Shown here: one piece after another, positions 8,176 to 19,100 of the stretch
How the letters are laid out: every line of letters begins with the position of its first letter
Position numbering within the stretch: position 1 is the first letter of the stretch
From: a virus
IMG/VR virus record: IMGVR_UViG_3300027896_000032
Span: 1 to 64,000 of that record
Direction: 5' to 3' (one strand)
DNA length: 64,000 nucleotides
The notes under the pieces: model-generated
Told to the model about the DNA's origin: nothing
What the model saw: only the letters and a program-made list of their open reading frames with translations
The model's database searches: none
Program-made: the position numbers and the translations under genes

Positions 8176-11100
8176 TTAGTTTTCAATATTGTAGCATATC
8201 TCGACTTGATCCCATGTATTCACCAAAACGCCGGCGGAATTCTTAACCCAAAAATAAGCCTTATTCGCCGCGGAGAAAAAGCCGGAAGGCCCAAAGCGAA
8301 CATGATCGCCCCAATCGTCAGTATAATTATGCGAAAAATCTCCATGAAATATTATATTGGCATCGCTTTTTTCGACGTAAAAACTGTTGTTGTATTGATT
8401 GACAACCGCTACCTCTTCCACAGTATCATGAGAGGTAGAAAAACCGAACTCAAACCAGTTTGAATACGAACCGTCGGCATCGTGCCGAAACCGAATACTG
8501 GCATTTACTTTGTAAGGCACAACTCCAAGAGAATGCCCCACCGAAATAGGCATATCAGTAAATGGTCCAATATATGATAGCGAAGTTCTGCCGACAAACG
8601 CCGCCACCGTATTCTGAACCACAATGGTTGTTTTTCCCTGCGCCACCTTGTTGTTTATCGTTGCAACGCCGCCATCAGCCCCAACCGTAAACGTGGCAAG
8701 TCCGCCGTGATTCGCATAATCACTATCAATCGTATATGTAATAACATAACTGTTTTGTGAGCCTGTTATCTTCGCCAGCGGTGTAGCAACTGTTATAACA
8801 TCTGCATTAACATATTTCGCCACAACGTCCGTAGCCACCAAGTCCGTTTTTAATTGCGACGTGCAGGTAATATACACTGTAAGTGCGCCCTGCAATGCGG
8901 GTTCCTGGCTGAACCTGAAAGAAAAATCGTTGGTCGGCTGTTCGAGCGCATCAACCTGGCCGTTTCCCACGTCCGCCGAATTACCCAACGTGGTCAGCGG
9001 GTTCTCATCCGTCATGCTCCAATCCTTGAATTCCAACTCAAAGATCGAAGCGTCGGCTTCCCGCAGGTCAAACGTCTGTTCTACCTTGTCGATGCTGTAG
9101 ACTTCATCCAGAATCTTTATCACGTATTCTTTGTTGAGTCCGGCATACGCATCTACCACCAGTATCCGATCGGAAATCTGCAAGTACGGCCGGGGACGGT
9201 CGATAACCAGTTTTGGAATGTCCCGCGGAACGCAGTTATTCGCCACCACGAAATGCGCAACCGTGGACGCCTGCAAAAGCGTCGGAAACAAATCATTCTG
9301 AATTTCAAACGCCTGTTCGCCGCCGAACGCCTGAATGATTGCATCCGGGGCCTGCACGGTCGTTTTTGTATTCTTGTCCACAATCATGCGGCGCCCGAAT
9401 ATTTCGAGGGACTTCACATACATGGTGTTCGAGGACCGGTTTTGCAGAAGAATCGGAATCTGATCCCATGCGGCGGGGTTGTAATATCTGTTCGCCTCAT
9501 CGGTGACCACGCCGGAACCACGGAAGAAAACGTTCTGCGTATTCCAGTTCGTTGCCGACGGGTTCGAAGGATCGAGAGCCATGCAAACCCTGTCGTTCAG
9601 CGGCGTGTTGTTCACCGTCGTGCCCGCTGTCATGTCCGCGCCCCACGCTCCGCCGCTGCCGCGCTCCGCCGAAATGATTGTAAATTTCACATTCGATTCT
9701 GTCAGCGGATCGGATATCGATGGACTGTTCGGAAAGACTTTGAAGTCGCCGAACTGCGCGAAGTACATCATGCCAAGCTGCAACTCCGCCTGATCGCCGG
9801 ACTGCAAAGAACCGTGCGCGGCCAATCGAATCCACACGCCTGTAAATTCAGACTCGGAAAACACGGAAGACAGGTCAGCGAAGTCGTCGTAGGCTTCCCC
9901 GCAAATCATTGTCCCGGTCTTTGAGAGCGCCGGCAACGTCGTTCCGCCGGCCAGCATGACCGCGGCCCGAGACACCTTTACAGCGACAACCCAATCGCCC
10001 CCGGACTCATACGGTGCGCTCGTAAGCTCGAACGTGTACACCCGATCGACAATGTTCACGGCATCGAAAGAAGATGTTCGACTTATCGCCAGCACGGGGC
10101 CTTTTGAAGCCGTGTCCTGCCCGATGATGTTGTACGCCCAAACATCGCCGAAAAAATGACCGGGCAACAAATACCCCTCGTTGCGGCTCGCCTGATCGTT
10201 ATAGAACAGGTTGAATTTCCAGCATTTGGTTTCCTGATCGTCTATCCGTTGTGGCGACGCCGTTACCGTGACCTTGTTAATAATCTGTTGATTGAACACC
10301 CGTGTTGTCGAAAGGGTGTCCTGTAACGCCGTGCAATCATCCGTCCCGAACGTCCTGTACGCATCACCCGTAGCGGCCGTGCCATCGCCCTGGTACATCC
10401 TCGACTTGCACGTCAACGCTCCTACCTCATCGATACTGACGGTTGCGGCGACGGTCTCAGCCAGCTTTTCCAGCACGTCTATGATTTTATTTCCGGCATC
10501 TGGAACATAAAAGAACGGATACACAAAATCCTTTCCGGTCGGAATCGTGAAACAGTTTATTTTTCCCGACGGCAACCCCAACAACGCCGCCTGGTCTTCG
10601 AAAATGTACTTGAAATTCTTCTGATAATAAACGTAGCTGCCCGCGTCTTTCTGCTGGTAGAAAGTCCGTTCATCCTCTACGGTAAGCTGGACAGACTGAT
10701 CGTTCTGCGAAATCTGCCAATCCGCCGTGCGCCCTCGGAACTTATCTATGTATATCCAGCCGACCGGCGACACAGTGCTGTACACGCCAATCTGGAACAC
10801 GCACAGCCGGCCGGAACGGATGTTGCCTACTTTCTTTCCACTCTGCGAGAAGACATAACTATCGTAGGCACCGTTGAATTGAAATGCCGTCGGGTTGTAC
10901 GTCCCAAATATTCTGTAGTCGAAAGCGCGGTTTTTATTGTCGAGGGTCAGATTCAGTTTTCGAGTCGTGGTTTTGGAAGTAATCGAATCGTTCTCTTGTG
11001 CATTCAGATGGAATTGGTCTTTGATGAAATCGGCGAGATTTGGCCAGTGCGTTGTATTCGGAGACTGCCAATCATCTTCCCACTGTTTCCCACTTCCCGC

Positions 11101-11199
11101 CGTATCATCATGGCTACCGTCGAAATTAATGAAAAAGCGAACCCTGAACTTTGGATTCGCCGTAAGACACGCATTTTTGAACGCCGTGGAACCGCGCAT
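8176..11199 (-). CDS. Large tail tip/hub-like protein
   Basis: 1,007 residues. Start ATG 11199 (MRGSTAFKNACL) was chosen because GAGG lies just upstream and it follows the previous stop by one base; 18 extra codons upstream would overlap that gene. Rich in beta structure throughout, with an Ig/FN3-like stretch around residues 740-860. The position, third after the tape measure, and the size fit a tail-tip or baseplate-hub protein (gpJ/Tal-like). I cannot assign a family from sequence. Expected at the end of the tail tube, contacting the host. Confidence 0.65.
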   Translation of the reverse strand: MRGSTAFKNACLTANPKFRVRFFINFDGSHDDTAGSGKQWEDDWQSPNTTHWPNLADFIKDQFHLNAQENDSITSKTTTRKLNLTLDNKNRAFDYRIFGTYNPTAFQFNGAYDSYVFSQSGKKVGNIRSGRLCVFQIGVYSTVSPVGWIYIDKFRGRTADWQISQNDQSVQLTVEDERTFYQQKDAGSYVYYQKNFKYIFEDQAALLGLPSGKINCFTIPTGKDFVYPFFYVPDAGNKIIDVLEKLAETVAATVSIDEVGALTCKSRMYQGDGTAATGDAYRTFGTDDCTALQDTLSTTRVFNQQIINKVTVTASPQRIDDQETKCWKFNLFYNDQASRNEGYLLPGHFFGDVWAYNIIGQDTASKGPVLAISRTSSFDAVNIVDRVYTFELTSAPYESGGDWVVAVKVSRAAVMLAGGTTLPALSKTGTMICGEAYDDFADLSSVFSESEFTGVWIRLAAHGSLQSGDQAELQLGMMYFAQFGDFKVFPNSPSISDPLTESNVKFTIISAERGSGGAWGADMTAGTTVNNTPLNDRVCMALDPSNPSATNWNTQNVFFRGSGVVTDEANRYYNPAAWDQIPILLQNRSSNTMYVKSLEIFGRRMIVDKNTKTTVQAPDAIIQAFGGEQAFEIQNDLFPTLLQASTVAHFVVANNCVPRDIPKLVIDRPRPYLQISDRILVVDAYAGLNKEYVIKILDEVYSIDKVEQTFDLREADASIFELEFKDWSMTDENPLTTLGNSADVGNGQVDALEQPTNDFSFRFSQEPALQGALTVYITCTSQLKTDLVATDVVAKYVNADVITVATPLAKITGSQNSYVITYTIDSDYANHGGLATFTVGADGGVATINNKVAQGKTTIVVQNTVAAFVGRTSLSYIGPFTDMPISVGHSLGVVPYKVNASIRFRHDADGSYSNWFEFGFSTSHDTVEEVAVVNQYNNSFYVEKSDANIIFHGDFSHNYTDDWGDHVRFGPSGFFSAANKAYFWVKNSAGVLVNTWDQVEICYNIEN

Positions 11200-11200
11200 A

Positions 11201-13126
11201 TCAGACCTCAGTAAAAGAAGAAACGCCGCCGTACCAGATTGCGCCAGGCACATAATTTATCTGCTCTATGCCAAATACCGCATTGTCCGGCGGCAGCGCC
11301 TTGCCGGAAAGCGCCCGGTCACAATCACCCCAATACACGTCATATATATAGCCCAGATTGTCCCAGAGCTTCAGCACGACGCGCCGGTCGTATTCCGCGT
11401 ACAACAGCGCACGCAACGCGGACTGCATCGGCATGAAGTTTACCTTGAACGTCCGCTTCATCACCTTTTCCGGGCCGACCTGTTTTGTTTCCACCGTCCA
11501 GCCGCCCTGTAATGGCCGGAACTTCACTTCATGTCCGGAGAGCCCGACGCGCCAGAAGTACGTTGCATCCGCTATCGTGAATCGCCACGTCGAGTAATGG
11601 CCGTGTTCCGTGAGAATCCAATACGCCCATCCCGACCATAACCGTAATACCGTGTCGTACATCCGGACGCGCCAGTAATAAGTATTGTTCGGCGCAATCA
11701 TGTTCGCTTCCGTCGGTGTCAGATATGCCGTTGCTCCACTAGCGAACGTCGGCGCATAGAACAGTTCCGGATTCGTTGTCTGATCAAAAACCCATGTGGC
11801 TTCCGGAAGAAAATCAGGAACAACACTGACCTCGACACGATATTGAAGAGGCGCGCCAGACGAACTATGACCTTGAAAGACGAACTGCGGAAAGAAAGTA
11901 TGAATCGTTTCTGTATTATAAGGTGCAATCAGGACTGGCCGCGGGAACGGCTGGAACATAGCGAACGCCTGCCCGTGAATGCCATATTCATAAGTGCTGC
12001 GCATCGCCGTGGCATCGGTTCCGAATGCCCGCATCTTGTAATCGTTCGTCAACGGCGGGGACTCAACATCCCATGTCTGCACGTTCGCAGTGGCCGGGTC
12101 GGTTGTCGTTATGTCAACCCATGTTGAATAATCAACCTTAATTTCCGCTCCGGGGTCAGGTATCTGGCCGTTGATGTTGTCGCCGAATACGATGTAGCCC
12201 CATGCCTCATCGTAGATATAGACCTTGTCCGTAGACCCGTACCCGCTCAAGTCGGCGACGTCGTCACCCACGCATGTCCAAAGCTCGCCGGCCACACGCA
12301 CACCATACCCCGGCGCCGTGATAACGCGCTTGTCGATGCACTCGACGAACCGACTCCATAATGACGTTCCAAAATTGAATACCCATCCCTGCGGATGTTC
12401 CGGAGTCAGGAACGCACGGGCACAATACTGAAAATGATAAGAGACGGTCGTTTCTTCCGGGTCGGTTATTTCCGAACATGAGCAATCATACTCATAATCC
12501 TGAATCGTCAAATTGTCGGTTCCGTCATTATGGATAAGTCCGAACGGCACGGAGTCCGGAGTCCAGATCGGAACGTGGTTGGCCTCCTGGACCTGTGAGC
12601 GCCCGAACAGCGTTGCCCCCGGTGTCAGTATCGAGTTGAGCACCACGAGCACGCAGATAAAATGATCGTCCGCCACTATGCCGGCCGCATCCCAATACGT
12701 CTCGACGGTTGCCGCGTTCGTGCTCGAAAATATCATGGTTCCATCGCCAGGGGACGGCGAAAACGTGACATTGCTTCGATGGACTTCATACCGCACAAAC
12801 TCGTTGAATTCCGTTTCCGTGTACGGTGTCCAACTGATATGAAATATTGTTTTATAAAATTGCCTGTTTGTGCGCAGAGCAACCGGCACGAGTCCCAGAA
12901 TGTTCAAATCCTGTTCAAAACCGCCCCCGAGCGTCGGCGACGAGAACGGCATGAAGTTGATCTCGAACTGCTGTTCTATTACCGAGCCTACGATATTTGG
13001 AGTTATTGCGTTCGGGGCATAATCGATTTCGACTATCTGTTTGTTTTCACCGATGTCTGTAGGGAGAGCTTCCGGCTGGTACAGGATTTCAATCAGTTCT
13101 TTGGTTTCGCCGATATCTACCGCCAT
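11201..13126 (-). CDS. Distal tail-type protein with FN3-like segments
   Basis: 641 residues from ATG 13126 with AAGGAG. The N-terminus repeats a short phrase (DIGETKELIEI, then DIGENKQIVEI). The middle has FN3-like beta segments such as LQYRVEVSVVPDF and TYYWRVRMYD. The C-terminus ends in VFGIEQINYVPG. It lies immediately after the tape measure, where siphophages encode Dit-like and associated proteins. The Dit role is inferred from position. Confidence 0.6.
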   Translation of the reverse strand: MAVDIGETKELIEILYQPEALPTDIGENKQIVEIDYAPNAITPNIVGSVIEQQFEINFMPFSSPTLGGGFEQDLNILGLVPVALRTNRQFYKTIFHISWTPYTETEFNEFVRYEVHRSNVTFSPSPGDGTMIFSSTNAATVETYWDAAGIVADDHFICVLVVLNSILTPGATLFGRSQVQEANHVPIWTPDSVPFGLIHNDGTDNLTIQDYEYDCSCSEITDPEETTVSYHFQYCARAFLTPEHPQGWVFNFGTSLWSRFVECIDKRVITAPGYGVRVAGELWTCVGDDVADLSGYGSTDKVYIYDEAWGYIVFGDNINGQIPDPGAEIKVDYSTWVDITTTDPATANVQTWDVESPPLTNDYKMRAFGTDATAMRSTYEYGIHGQAFAMFQPFPRPVLIAPYNTETIHTFFPQFVFQGHSSSGAPLQYRVEVSVVPDFLPEATWVFDQTTNPELFYAPTFASGATAYLTPTEANMIAPNNTYYWRVRMYDTVLRLWSGWAYWILTEHGHYSTWRFTIADATYFWRVGLSGHEVKFRPLQGGWTVETKQVGPEKVMKRTFKVNFMPMQSALRALLYAEYDRRVVLKLWDNLGYIYDVYWGDCDRALSGKALPPDNAVFGIEQINYVPGAIWYGGVSSFTEV

Positions 13127-13136
13127 GGCCTACTCC

Positions 13137-16100
13137 TTATATCTTGAATACCGTCGGTTCCAACATGCCCTGCTGTTTCATCATTATAGCAAATTCCTTG
13201 ACAACATTGATCATTTCTGTTTTTGTTCCAAACCAGTTCGTAGCGTTTGCCTGATAGGTTATGTAGTTGTTCACCATTTGCGCGTTGCCCGTAACCGCGT
13301 CGCCGATACTCCGGCTGTTCACCGCGGCCGTGGCCAGATTCTGATCGGCCTGGTCTATCAGGTTCGCGAAATCGGTGAGTAGTTTTTCATCGTTTTGAAT
13401 CCTTGCCTGTTCATCTGGAGACTTTCCATAACTGCTATTCGCCGTCTGTTGCACAGCATCAGTGAGTTGCAAAATTACAGCATTGGTCAAATCGCCAGAT
13501 ACTCCAAATTCTTTTCGTATATCAGCCGCGAGTATTGCTTTTATATCGGTTTGGGAACCACCGAGTTTTGTGGCGATGTCGTTTTTCCATGTCGCCGCCG
13601 ACTCTGGATCGAGAAGACTTCCCCAATACTGCTGCTGCTGGAGTGAATGCGCCTGTTCTTGTAATTGTTTGAATTGGTCGGTTGTGTCCAACCCCTGTGA
13701 AGCGAGAACGCGAAGTGAAATATTTACGGTGTCTATTTCATCGGATAGAGCGTTAAACTGATCGCTTACACCATACATTGAGAGCGAAAAAGGCGAACTC
13801 GAACTTATTCCGAATCCTGAATAATCATATCCCGAATTTCCAACTGGCCTGTTGGTTGAACGACCTCCGCCACTGTTTATTCCTGTAGTTGTTATCCCAT
13901 ATTTCTCTTGATAATATTCAGCGGCGATTTGATTGTATCGATCTTCTATTCCTTTCCAGTATTCTTCTTTTTCCGCATCCGTGGTTTCGTGCGTAACTGA
14001 TACTGGAATGTTTTTTCCTAAAACATCATGGTAAGTAGTTGAAGTGGTGGAAGCCGGAGGATTAGGAAAGAGCGACCTGTCAAACCCCGTTCCGAGCGCA
14101 TTACCCTGCGAGTTAAGCCGGTTCGCGCCCGTCGCCAGCGCGTGATTCATGTTGTTCATCGTGGCCGTGACCTGTGCCATCGCATCTTTCATTTCCTGAA
14201 TAGCTGTTTGCCAGGCAGAGATTGCGGCGTTGACCTGATCTTGATTCGAGTACCAGCGGGACGTTCCGGACAGCCCCATGAATGAACGTTCCGACTGTTC
14301 TATCAACTGTGGAATATTCAAATCCTCTAACGACATTTTTGCATACTTGCCACCGATGGATTGAAGATCGGACAATATTGAATTCGTGGCATCGGTGCGG
14401 GCCTGCTGCGTTGCGGCCATTTGTTCCCGCCGTTGTTCGCCGCGGCCAACCCCGAAAGCGTTATCTAGCGTCGAGCCGGCCAGCGCGCCGATAATCATGC
14501 CGACCGGACCGGCGGCGGCACCCAGAGAAGCGAACAACCCTCCTGTAGCCGCGGCGCCCATACCGTACCCCAGAGCGGCGCCGAGTTGCGTTCCGGGACC
14601 GCCCTGCGTATTGCCGCCTATGATCTGTTGCGCGATTGCGGCAGATACAACCTGCAAGAGTGCCGGCGAGGACTTGAACGAAATACCACTTGAACCGCCG
14701 CTGCCGCCCGACAATCCACCGCCAACAAGGTCCAGACCGATCCCGACGCCGCCCCCGGACTTGTGGCCACCGACTCCGAGCATGGCCAGAATCCCGTTGG
14801 CGAAGTCGGACATTCCGCCGCTGAACATCTTCCCAATATTGTCGATACCGCCCTTGTTGACTTCATCGTGAACACGAATGTACTTCCCGCTTTCGACGTA
14901 CACCTTGTCGAGCACCGGCCGGTTATCCGGCGCCGTGAGTCCGAACATGCCGTAAATCGATTCGGCAAGCTTCTGATTCATATTCTCGAAGCCGCCTATT
15001 CCCTTGCCGGCCTTTTGAATGATCGCGCCGGACAGCGCATCGATGATGGTCTGTTTTACGGCAGTCACCTGGTCTTTGAATATGTCGCGGATTGCCTGCC
15101 CGAGATTCTTTTCTTTATTTATGACAGCCTGAATGTTGTCGTGGATGGAAGTCTTTATCGCCTGCCCGGCCGCTTCCGCGAGTGCTTTGATTTCTTTAAA
15201 AACAGGGTTCGTGGAAAGCAGGGCGACGCGAAGCTTATCAATATCCGCCGCCATTTTAATGCCGGTGGGATTGTTTTTCTCCGCCTCGGAAAGAGCATTA
15301 TACATTTCAATCTGATTATTCAGAGCGTCTTCCGCGCGCGAATACTCCACCCATTGCTTTTCATTCGACGTTCCATAAAGCTCCGTGGTCTGGTAGATCA
15401 GTTCCTTGATTGCCTGGCGCCGCTCTATTTCGGCCTGCAGGGCGGAATTGATATTGGTCTGGCCAGTTTGTAAGTTTTTCTGATAATCGACAGCCGCTTG
15501 ACGCAAAGAATCCAGAATGGCAATCTTTTGTTCTTTTGTTGTTCCCGGAAGATCAAATCGACTGAGCAAGTCTAAATCACTTGTCGCTGTCTGACTACGC
15601 AGATTTTTAAGATTATCCGTAATGAGTTTTATCTTCGCCGCATACAAATCCGCCGCGCCGCCGGCGACTCCGTACATATCCACGGAAAGCGTAGCAGCCT
15701 CATTTGCCAAGTCCTGTTGTTTTTTAAATTCGTCATTTCGCGCTTTCTGCTGATCGAGAATTTTTTTCTGATTTTCCATGTCAGTCTGCTGCGTTGCCTG
15801 ATGGATATGCCCGTAAGTCTGTTCTGCCTCATAACCTTTTATTTGAGTCTGAAGCCATTTAACACTATTCTGTGCCGCATCTTTCTGCGCTTTCGTAGAC
15901 TTCGGGTCTAAAGCTTTTTTATGGTATTCATCCTGCATGTCATGGAGATATGCAAGTTCATTCTGTATACCCTGAAAGAATTTCATGGGGTCTTTCTGGA
16001 TTTCCGCTTGAACGGCTTTCACATCAATCCCCATCGTTATCATGCCAGCCGTCGCCCTGTTTTCTGCGTCGAGCCAGTATTCATACCAGCGTTTAAGTGT

Positions 16101-19100
16101 TATCTGGCCAGTCTGTAACAAATAATTCGCTTCGTCTTCCTCTGTCTTTCTGCGCGCATCATAAACCGCCGTAATCGTCTTTGAGTATTCATTCTCGTCA
16201 GCGATCAATTTTTGAATATAAGCCGCAGCCTCATCGGCAAGTTTTTTCTTTTCATCCGTAATCTGTTCGGCAATGTTGAGGGATTTTTCTTGTGCACTCT
16301 GTTCTTTTTCCGTTGCCGCATCATACGCCCCCGGTTCACCCGCAGTCGTACCACTTGCCTTACTGCCCCTGTGCATTCCGATATGAATATGCGGCCCTGT
16401 CCATGCCAACCCCGGCGCCGCTGGACCACTCCGCTCATCTATCATATCGAGACCGAGCATTCTGGCATAGGCTTTCGGAGTGCTCAAATCTCCTTTTGTA
16501 AATATATTTGCATCCGCCGCAAGCCCTGCCTCATGAAGTGAACCTTTATTCAGATTTTTGCGAACCGAACTATGGGAAATCAAATCAATCCCATAATTAT
16601 CCTTAACCCATACGGAAAGAGCTTCAAATGCAGTCTGAAATTCAGGCTGTGTCTTCGACACCGAAGCCTTTGAAGCTGCGCTGGCCAACGCCGCTTTTTT
16701 CTGAATCGCATCAGCAGACCATACACCACCGCTGGCAACTGCTTGTGAATAATCATTCGCCTTTTTATTCAAATCACCTTGCAACCCAATCAGGTTTTGC
16801 ATCTTGCCGCCAAGTGCTCCGATAGTATCGACCGTTTCAGCGAAACCCTTATTCGTTAAAGAGATATGTTCATTCCAGCCGGCCTGAAACCTTGCAATAC
16901 GCTCAAGTGTTAATCCCTCGCCAGGATACAAATTCAAAATATCTGTTATTGATTTTTTCTGCCTGTCCAACGCGGCGGCATAATCATCATGGGTTTTAAT
17001 GAGCCGTTTTACCTGTTGTTCAAGTTGATTCAGATCTGAAGCATATTGTTTCGCCGCATTCATAGCGGCCTTTTGATCATCCGTAAGCCCTTCCGTTCCG
17101 CCTTGAAGTTTTTTATAATCATCGAGCAACTTTTTAGTTTGCTCGTCCATCATCTTCTTGTATTCTGCGTTGTTTAGTGTTGACCCTTTTAATATCTTAT
17201 CGTTATAGGCGGTTTGCGCCTGACTCAACATGGCCTCGCCAGCCGCCATTGATTTTTCAGGAACACCAGCAGCGGCATGAGCCTGATACAGCGCAATGGC
17301 GGTATTCCAATCTTTTTCGTAATCCCCTTTGTTCATCCCCAATTTAACTAAATAATTGTAGTAATCCTCTTTTGTATTCCTCAGTTTTAACCGCTGATTC
17401 CAACCTATATCATTCATAAAATCTACGCGATTACTTGTTTTGCCAGCATATAATTTATTCCATTCCTGGAATGAACCCAAAAGATTATTAACAACTTCGG
17501 CGTTTTCTACCGCCTTTTTCTCCGGAGATTCCATTGATCTCATAAAAGCGTTTGTAGCCGCCATCATAACTAAAATTGGAGCGAATCGAATTGCCATAGT
17601 GGCGAGGGCTTCGGTTACAGCAGTCACGCCCAATGCCATGCTCTCAAATGTGGCGTTTCCTATTAACCCCAACGTCGTCAGTTCTTTTTCCATCGTATCA
17701 ACGCTTAGAGTAGCCGTAACCATAGAACCAAGAAAGCCATCCACTCCTACCAGCATGGAAGTCCACAGGGAAGACAATATGGGTAGAATCAATCCCCACA
17801 ATTTCATAGCCGCATAGAATTCCACAGCCAATATTGTTCCTTCTTTGATGGAATCCCAATTCTTTCCTAGGAACTTCATTAACTCCATCAGCCAGCCGAT
17901 CCCCATCATTACTGTGTTTTTCAAATCCATGGAGTTATTGATCTTAAATACGAATTGTTCCCATGCCGCCCCCACGGTTTTTAATTCACGAATATACGTT
18001 TGCCTCATCGTTGTCAACGCCGCTTCTGTTTCAACAGCCATCTTTTTCGGATCAGACATCGCATTCATTAAGTTGTCGAATACTTCCGGTGTCCGAAGAG
18101 AAGGAATCAGTACCGCCAAGGCTCGTGAGCCGCCAAGTTGTTGTGTAAATATACCCTTCGCTTTATCATTGAGGGATTCATATTTTTTTGTTATTGCATC
18201 TAGTATTTCCGCAGTGGTTTTTAGATGATCGTTGTCGTCAAATATGTCTACTCCAAATTTATGCAGTTGGGCTGAAAACTCCCTCATTCTTCTGGTAATA
18301 GTGACATACGCGGTGCCCACTAACTGCGCGGTCTGCCCTGACTTGGAAAGCGCAGAAGCCGTCAACGCTATTGCCTGATCTTCCGTGAATCCCATTTCAT
18401 GGAATAGTGCAGAGGATTTCTGCAAAGATTCCATTATCTCACCTGCTGTTGTTGAAACGATATGCGCGGCCACAATAACCTTGTTGACAAATTGATCGAG
18501 ATATTTAGGGGCCATTTCATAGTGCGCCATAAACGATATAAGAGCCTTGCTAGACGCGCCCACATCGTTCTGATAATCCAAGAGTGACATTTTTAATATC
18601 TGATTGGTGACTACGATAATATCCGCATTCGACTTATACCGCTTCGCCACATCGAACATTACATCGGCAATTTTCGAAACATCTTCCCCGTAATATTTTC
18701 CGAGTGTGAATGCTGCGTTTTGAAGTTCCTCCATTTTCTTCTTTATTTCATCTACCGGCATCGTTCCAAATTGAAAAGCGGTCTTGAGTTTTGAGAATGC
18801 CGCGTCGAGTTCCGTACTGACTTTCCATACCTCTTGCGGAAGACTGTAGAGAGGAAAAAGGAGCGCTCCGCTGGCCATCCACAACGCATGATGCTTCATG
18901 GTCGTGAAGAAACGGTCGAGCCCCGACAACCCGACCGACATATCGCCCATCGCAGTCCTAGTCTTCGCCAGAGTCATCGCCCATTTCTGCGCGGCCGCGG
19001 AATCCTGATCCATCGCCGCCGTTATCCGCTCAAGAGAAGCAACCGTTTCTGCCCGCGTCGCCTGCCCTTCATGCAAAGCAATCATTGCCGACCGTGCCTG

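Noticed and set aside
8854-9924. Plus-strand 356-residue frame, and similar long plus-strand frames such as 25167-26429
   Set aside because: Antisense to well-supported minus-strand virion genes, with no ribosome site and biased residue composition.
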